This document shows positions 59,006 to 64,000 of a stretch of 64,000 nucleotides of DNA, piece by piece. Each line of letters opens with the position of its first letter. Positions within the stretch are counted from its first letter, which is position 1. The notes below the pieces were generated by a model. The model did not search any database. It was not told where the DNA came from and saw only the letters and a program-made list of their open reading frames with translations. Source of the DNA: Owenia fusiformis (Eukaryota; Annelida; Polychaeta; Sabellida; Oweniidae); NCBI GenBank assembly GCA_903813345.2, contig CAIIXF020000010.1, positions 19,667,181-19,731,180 of the forward strand. The letters run 5' to 3'. Position numbers and translations under genes: made by a program.

Positions 59006-60070
59006 TGGAAGTTTTAAGAATTTGTTACAGATGCCAACAACCACCCACCAATCACCAACACCTGATAGGTCACCACGTAACACCACAGTAACATAAAGAT
59101 TCGATACGTATCTCGATATTATGAAAACGATTCGATACAAACGATACGATACACATATTCATGTAAATGTCTGTGTATACATGGGGGGGGTTCGAGTCCC
59201 CTCGCTAAAAAATTCCAAAGTTACCCTTCTGAGCATAGAAAGTTGTGTTGTTATTGAATGTTGGGTTTTTAAAAGACCCCCGCACCTCAGACTTACCTTT
59301 TGGGTTGTGTTTATTGCGATGGTGTTATCCATATTACGAATTTTAGCAAAGGAGTTGGGTAAACAAGGCCATTTTAAGCCCCACCTGATTTTCAAGTTTT
59401 CTCTTTATTTTATTAATCTATGTGATATATGTGTTTCAAAAATGTATGAAAATTTAGGTCAAGGTCATATTCCCCAGGTCAAGGTCAAATTAAAAAAATT
59501 CATTATTTTCTACCAAAATATACCTTTTTGGTTAAAATATCACAAATATCTGTAGGAATTTAGTCTCATAGAGGTTGGAATTACAATATATAGTAAATTG
59601 GCAATTTGCCAATAATGAGATATTTATATTAATATATTCCGCCCTTCCCACACAACACTGAAAGAGAACAAAAGTACCTAAAATATTGAAAATACTTTAT
59701 TATTTTTAATTCATTTAAATTCAGAATGTACATTTCATGATTTTCCTCTGCCAATATCATATTTTCCCTCAGGATAAAATTCATATTCCATCCCTCCCAT
59801 TATATAACCTCTATTTATCCTATGTCAAGTAGAGTTTTAGGGAGATAAGTTGGTAAGATATATCCTGTATCCTGATTTTGAGGTTTCTATATTTAGAACC
59901 TCCATATCTCCCGCCATATCTCCCGCTTCGGTGCATATCTTCCCGCATCCGGTAAGTAGTGGAAATGCAATAAAATGACTTTGCATATGAATGATAAGTT
60001 TATTTTTACACCTTGTACTTTTGAAATGGCCATATGGCCCTGAAAACTCTACTTGGTATAGGATAAAGCA

Positions 60071-60209
60071 GTTATGTACGGTCGGTTTGGATATTGGGTT
60101 CATCCCTCGTGAAATATGCACATCTACCTTCGGTCCCTACGGTCCCTCAGGTAGATATGCATATCTCCCTCTGGATAAACCCAATATCCAAAACCTCTCG
60201 GTACATAAC
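60071..60209. mobile_element. 139-bp hairpin element, relative of 44793-44933
   Basis: GTTATGTACGGTCGGTTTGG pairs with CCAAAACCTCTCGGTACATAAC, then GGATATTGGGTT pairs with AACCCAATATCC. The centre has TTCGGTCCCTACGGTCCCTC. The outer 40 bp follow the copy at 44793; the second layer differs. Confidence 0.8.
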
Positions 60210-60224
60210 CCTTATGTATTCACT

Positions 60225-61330
60225 AGCAATATCACCCAATTCAATATGGCCCAAATATGACCCAGATAATGTCCTAATATCATAGCAACATCAACCAATT
60301 GTCAATCAAATGTCACTCTATGTCAATCCAAAATAACCCAAGTATTGGCCTCATATTATTTAAGTAACAGTCCAATATCAAGCCTCTTATTTACCAAATA
60401 TCACCCAATTATTCTGATTGTAATAATATCCCACTGTAAATCCAATATCAGCCAAATATGAGCCAAATAATGGACCCAATATATACAGAATATCACATCA
60501 TTTTGAGTGATATCATTTTTATCGCCGAGTTGATAGCAAATATCAACACGAGTGAGCGAAGCGAATGAGTGTTGATATTTGATATCTACGAGGTGATAAA
60601 ATGATATCACGAGAAATTATGTGATATTGGGTTTATCCCATGATTACAATCACCTTGTGATGTTCTGATCCAATTTCCAGGACATTGGCAGACAATATAA
60701 ACTAGAAATTAGAATATCAATTGAATATTTGAAACATTTTATTTTAACCATTAAAAGTAAATAACATGATATTGTTCGTCATAAATACCATTTTTAATCG
60801 TTAGTTAGCAGCCTTCTTATCAAATTATATACACAATCGTAATTCAATACACCAATGAAACTTAAAGAGAATAAATTAACGGACCAATTTTCTCAAAAGA
60901 GAATAAATTATCTGACCTAATTTCCAACAATATTGTGGCGCAAAATGCAGATGTGATATCACACGGATATGCGTGAGATAAACGATATCACACGCATATG
61001 AGTTTGATAAACGATTTTCTGGAAAATATCACACGGATTTCAATAATATCAGAAATATCAATAGCTGTTATTGTACAGATAACACATTAATCGTGGGATA
61101 AGATAGCGATATCACCCCAATATCAATCCAATATCACCCAAATATTAGCCCAATATTATAGCAATATCACCCAAATATAAGCCCAATTCGATAGCAATTT
61201 CTGACAAATATCAATCCAATATTAACTTTATATCTGCCCAATTACCAACATACATGTATTGCCATTACATAAGCAATATCAAAAAATATAAGTTCTGATA
61301 TCAACCTAATATCACAACAATCTCCTCCCA
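60225..61330. repeat. CCAATATCACCC-rich tract interrupted by the 511-bp-type element
   Basis: Loose repeats of CCAATATCA, CCCAAATAT and AGCCCAATA run from 60225 to 60482 and resume from 61102 to 61330. The intervening 619 bp (60483-61101) are an inverted copy of the 43434 element. Confidence 0.8.
60483..61101 (-). repeat. Inverted third copy of the hairpin-bearing element, 619 bp
   Basis: Same order of blocks as 43434-43944 in reverse: GATATTCTGTAT end, the 18-bp-stem hairpin with GTGAGCGAAGCGAATGA loop (stem here has one change), two TTCTCTTT words, GCGCCACAAT and the TTATCCCACGATTAATG end. It has about 110 bp more than the tandem pair, between ATCACAAGGTGAT-like and TTCGTCATAAAT words. Its insertion inside a repeat tract shows the ends of the mobile unit. 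Confidence 0.9.
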
Positions 61331-61347
61331 AATCAAGCTTATGTTAC

Positions 61348-61476
61348 CTCAATATCACTTCTATTATTAGTTGCAATAGTCTTGACTTGTGAAGCTAAAT
61401 CTTCTGTAACCTTTCTCCGTTTTCTAGGAGAATTTACCTGCTTCCTACATATGCAGCATGAATAGCATTTGGCCAT
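61348..61476 (-). CDS. Candidate coding first exon with CxxC motifs, unknown family
   Basis: The ATG at 61476 (AAAATGG context, with an in-frame TGA four codons before it) opens 43 codons: MAKCYSCCICRKQVN, then SPRKRRKVTEDLASQV and ATNNRSDIE, ending in phase 0 at a GTAACA donor. Four Cys in the first ten residues and a basic SPRKRRK stretch look like a small zinc-binding, nuclear N-terminus. I could not find the next exon and do not recognise the family. It may belong to a mobile element. Confidence 0.3.
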
Positions 61477-64000
61477 TTTGAATAATCAACAAAAATGGCA
61501 GGCAAAATTTTCTATAAAGTTCTAAAATTCACATCGAGCATAATAAGTCTCCATCAAAATTATTCTTTGTATGCAACAATATAACATTTATGTAACTAAA
61601 GAAGCACTTATTAGAGTGGAGACTTGTTATGCTCTATGTGAAAACACTCAAAGGATTACTACCTCCAGTGAATAAAAATGTCACCCAGACACAGCATGAA
61701 ATGTCCTTTCAAAGCTTTACTTACCTCTAAACTGTACATATTGTTTAAATCAATTGTATGTATGGATCAAATAAATATATATTTACATAATCCTGGACAG
61801 ATAAATCAAAAACATTCATTCATAGCTGAGTAAATTGGAATTCATCAAGAGGGTTGCAAAATATGTGAATTTTTTTCCTTCTGGCCCCCACCCTCTTTGA
61901 AGGTCTCCAGACACCGTAACAATTTTTTCTAAATTTTTTAAAAAATACTACCCAAAAATATAGACTTCAATCTATGCATTTCTGATGTTTTTTTCTCCTA
62001 TTCTTAAAAAAAGTTTTTTCACACTTCAATTGGGGCACTCTCTGTTGCTAGTTTACCCAACTCCTTTGCGGGATTTAAATCTCGCCGATGTTTCGCTATT
62101 CATTAAATATCCGAACGTCATGTTTGATTGTCGTTCGCTAAATATAACGCAACTTGGAAAGCTACTATAACATCTTAAAACATTAAAATAAAGATATACG
62201 TCTGGGGCCCTATCGCATTTACTACATATTTAGATAATTAATGGTACAATGTTTGGTGTGGAAATGCACATAGGGCATCTAAAATCACAAATGTTCGCAA
62301 AATTATTGAAAATCCGTTTAATGCTAAAAAGTTCACGTTCGGTTTGAATCACGAAAATTTGTGGCGCGTCATGTGAGCTCTTCAAAATATCTTTGATTTT
62401 TAATTTTTCCCGGAGTTTTTCTGTGTCAATTTTGGTTTAACTATTTGGCTGCCGAGTCTTTTCAGCTATATGTGCTCAAAATGCCAGAAAATGAAAAAAA
62501 TGCATTTTTAAAGAAAATTTCAATATTTCTTCATAACATCTTAAATGTATAGGAGATCACTTCCTAGTATATGACACAGGAAAATAAACTCGTTTTGTTG
62601 CTATGGCAACAATATTTTTTAGATACCTTTAAGGCATAAATTGGCCTAATTTTTACTAATTTTCATGAATTATGAACAAAAGAACAAAAGAACATAAGCA
62701 TCTATATCATATGGTTGCAGTGATGTTCTCAGAAATCATATTGTCTAGAATAAGCAGCTATATTTCACTTTGGGGCTAAGTGATATTCTCATTTGATGGT
62801 TGCTATGGTAACACATTATATTTCTAAAAGGCATATGTAGGCTAACTAACAAGGATTTCATAATAAAACAGTGACAGTATAACAGTATTTATTTCCCAAA
62901 TTAATTCATCAATAACAGCACATGTAGTAACAATGGAGTAAATAAAACATACCGTATTTCATTTGGTTTAGATTTAAACAAGACAATATAGATGGAAATA
63001 ATAAATAATTAACCCCAATTTCAATCATATTGCATAAGTTAATAACAGGGGTCACATGTAAAACATGTAAAATGTAATAAGATTGCAATATCAATGAGTT
63101 GGTGGAAATTATTTAGAATATTATTGCACTTAATTTGATAGTAAAAATTAAACAATGTATCATCATGAGATTCTTTAAAATCCATTGTAACATTACAATA
63201 CACAGCACAAGTGAAACACAAATAATAAGCACCAGGGCAATATTATATTATTAATACTATCATCTGTCTAAGTGGAATACCTTTGGCACCTCTTAAAAGT
63301 GTTTCATTTGGAAAGTGTTCCACTAATAGAGGTTTATTTAACATAAAGTCTGTGGTCTGAAGGACTATTAAAAGTGTTCCACTTGCAGAGGTGTTCCACT
63401 TCAAAAGGTGTTCCACTTTATAGGTTTCTACTCAAATATCATTGAGGCTGTAAATTAGTAATAACACAATGACTGCTATAACATTATAAATTTGTACAAG
63501 GAAATGTAAATAGTAAAACTACAATAACATTGAGATAAGATACATGATAAATGTAAACCCCAAGACACTTCATTTACCATGATGGTAGTACATGTACAGC
63601 ACCATAAAAATGGGGCTATTTTGGCTTGTAGAATAAATTAGATGCAATAATATTGATTATCATTACATCATGAAATATCAAGAATCCAGTAACTCAAAGT
63701 GATTCCATATTTGAAATCTACATGTAAAATTACATCTAGTAATGTGGTTTCAAAAATTGTTTATCAACTTTTAATCTTCTTTGAAAAGATCCATCTTATA
63801 AAAAAAATCCCAATAAAAGTAAGATCTTTTTTGTATTGGACAGATTACTAGAATATAAGTTATTGGACCTGGACATATTTTCATTTTTATAACTATCAGA
63901 TGCAAAGGGGTAATATGAAAATTAATCTGCAAAAGCTATTAAATATTCAAGTTAAAAGAGTACTATGGCTGTCATGTTATCTATTGGCATCCGGGTTACT
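61477..64000. other. Interval without recognised gene
   Basis: Contains GTTGCTATGGCAAC (62597) and GTTGCTATGGTAAC (62799) in two similar 200-bp blocks, a 19-bp word GCAAAGGAGTTGGGTAAAC (complement, near 62052) shared with 59346, and an AAGTGTTCCACT repeat at 63262-63425. No supported exon. Confidence 0.5.

Noticed and set aside
59185-59210. tRNA T-arm (GGGGTTCGAGTCCCC)
   Set aside because: No A box, acceptor stem or cloverleaf can be built from the preceding sequence; at best a relic of a tRNA-derived repeat.
59121-59555. 144-codon plus-strand frame
   Set aside because: No motif, starts in a GATACGATAC microsatellite, and codon use follows local composition.

Overview
This is an AT-rich stretch of animal nuclear genome. 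Split coding exons with GT-AG introns, long introns, many short inverted-repeat transposons, minisatellites and palindromic repeats fit an invertebrate, probably marine. I cannot place it to phylum from the sequence alone. No viral, bacterial or RNA gene was recognised.

Two genes can be read with confidence. On the minus strand, positions 18511 to 255 hold the 5' part of a TRPM cation-channel gene of the TRPM1/3/6/7 type. Ten exons (the first less certain) join in one frame with matching phases and give about 521 residues of the cytosolic N-terminal TRPM homology region. The pore and C-terminus lie beyond the left edge. On the plus strand, 22136 to 25495 is a six-exon piggyBac transposase gene of about 568 codons. 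It sits inside a complete element (21888-27027) with imperfect terminal inverted repeats and TTAA at both ends, and that element appears to interrupt an older element. The transposase lacks the stretch that should carry the first catalytic aspartate.

Two repeats are tied to TRPM splice sites. A 123-bp unit spanning the 5' end and splice acceptor of the 380-nt exon is repeated in tandem four times; 123 bp is 41 codons, so the copies stay in frame. A 29-bp unit repeated exactly 21 times consists of the last 22 nt of another exon plus the first 7 nt of its intron, so nearly every unit carries a copy of the splice donor.

The rest is mostly non-coding. Small inverted-repeat transposons with target duplications lie at 532, 8374, 8960, 13798, 31781, 37245 and 58020. 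Foldback or hairpin elements lie at 17818, 34815, 44793 and 60071. A 511-bp hairpin-bearing repeat forms a tandem pair at 43434-44456 and an inverted copy at 60483-61101, where it splits a CCAATATC-rich tract. A 32-bp minisatellite (50630-53790) is split by a 2-kb, CpG-richer insertion flanked by TTAA; this carries ETS, YY1 and NRF1-like motifs and a short THAP-like start. Long intervals (18.5-20.8, 27.2-29.6, 32.0-34.8, 38.1-43.4, 45.0-49.3, 53.8-58.0 and 61.5-64.0 kb) show no convincing gene.
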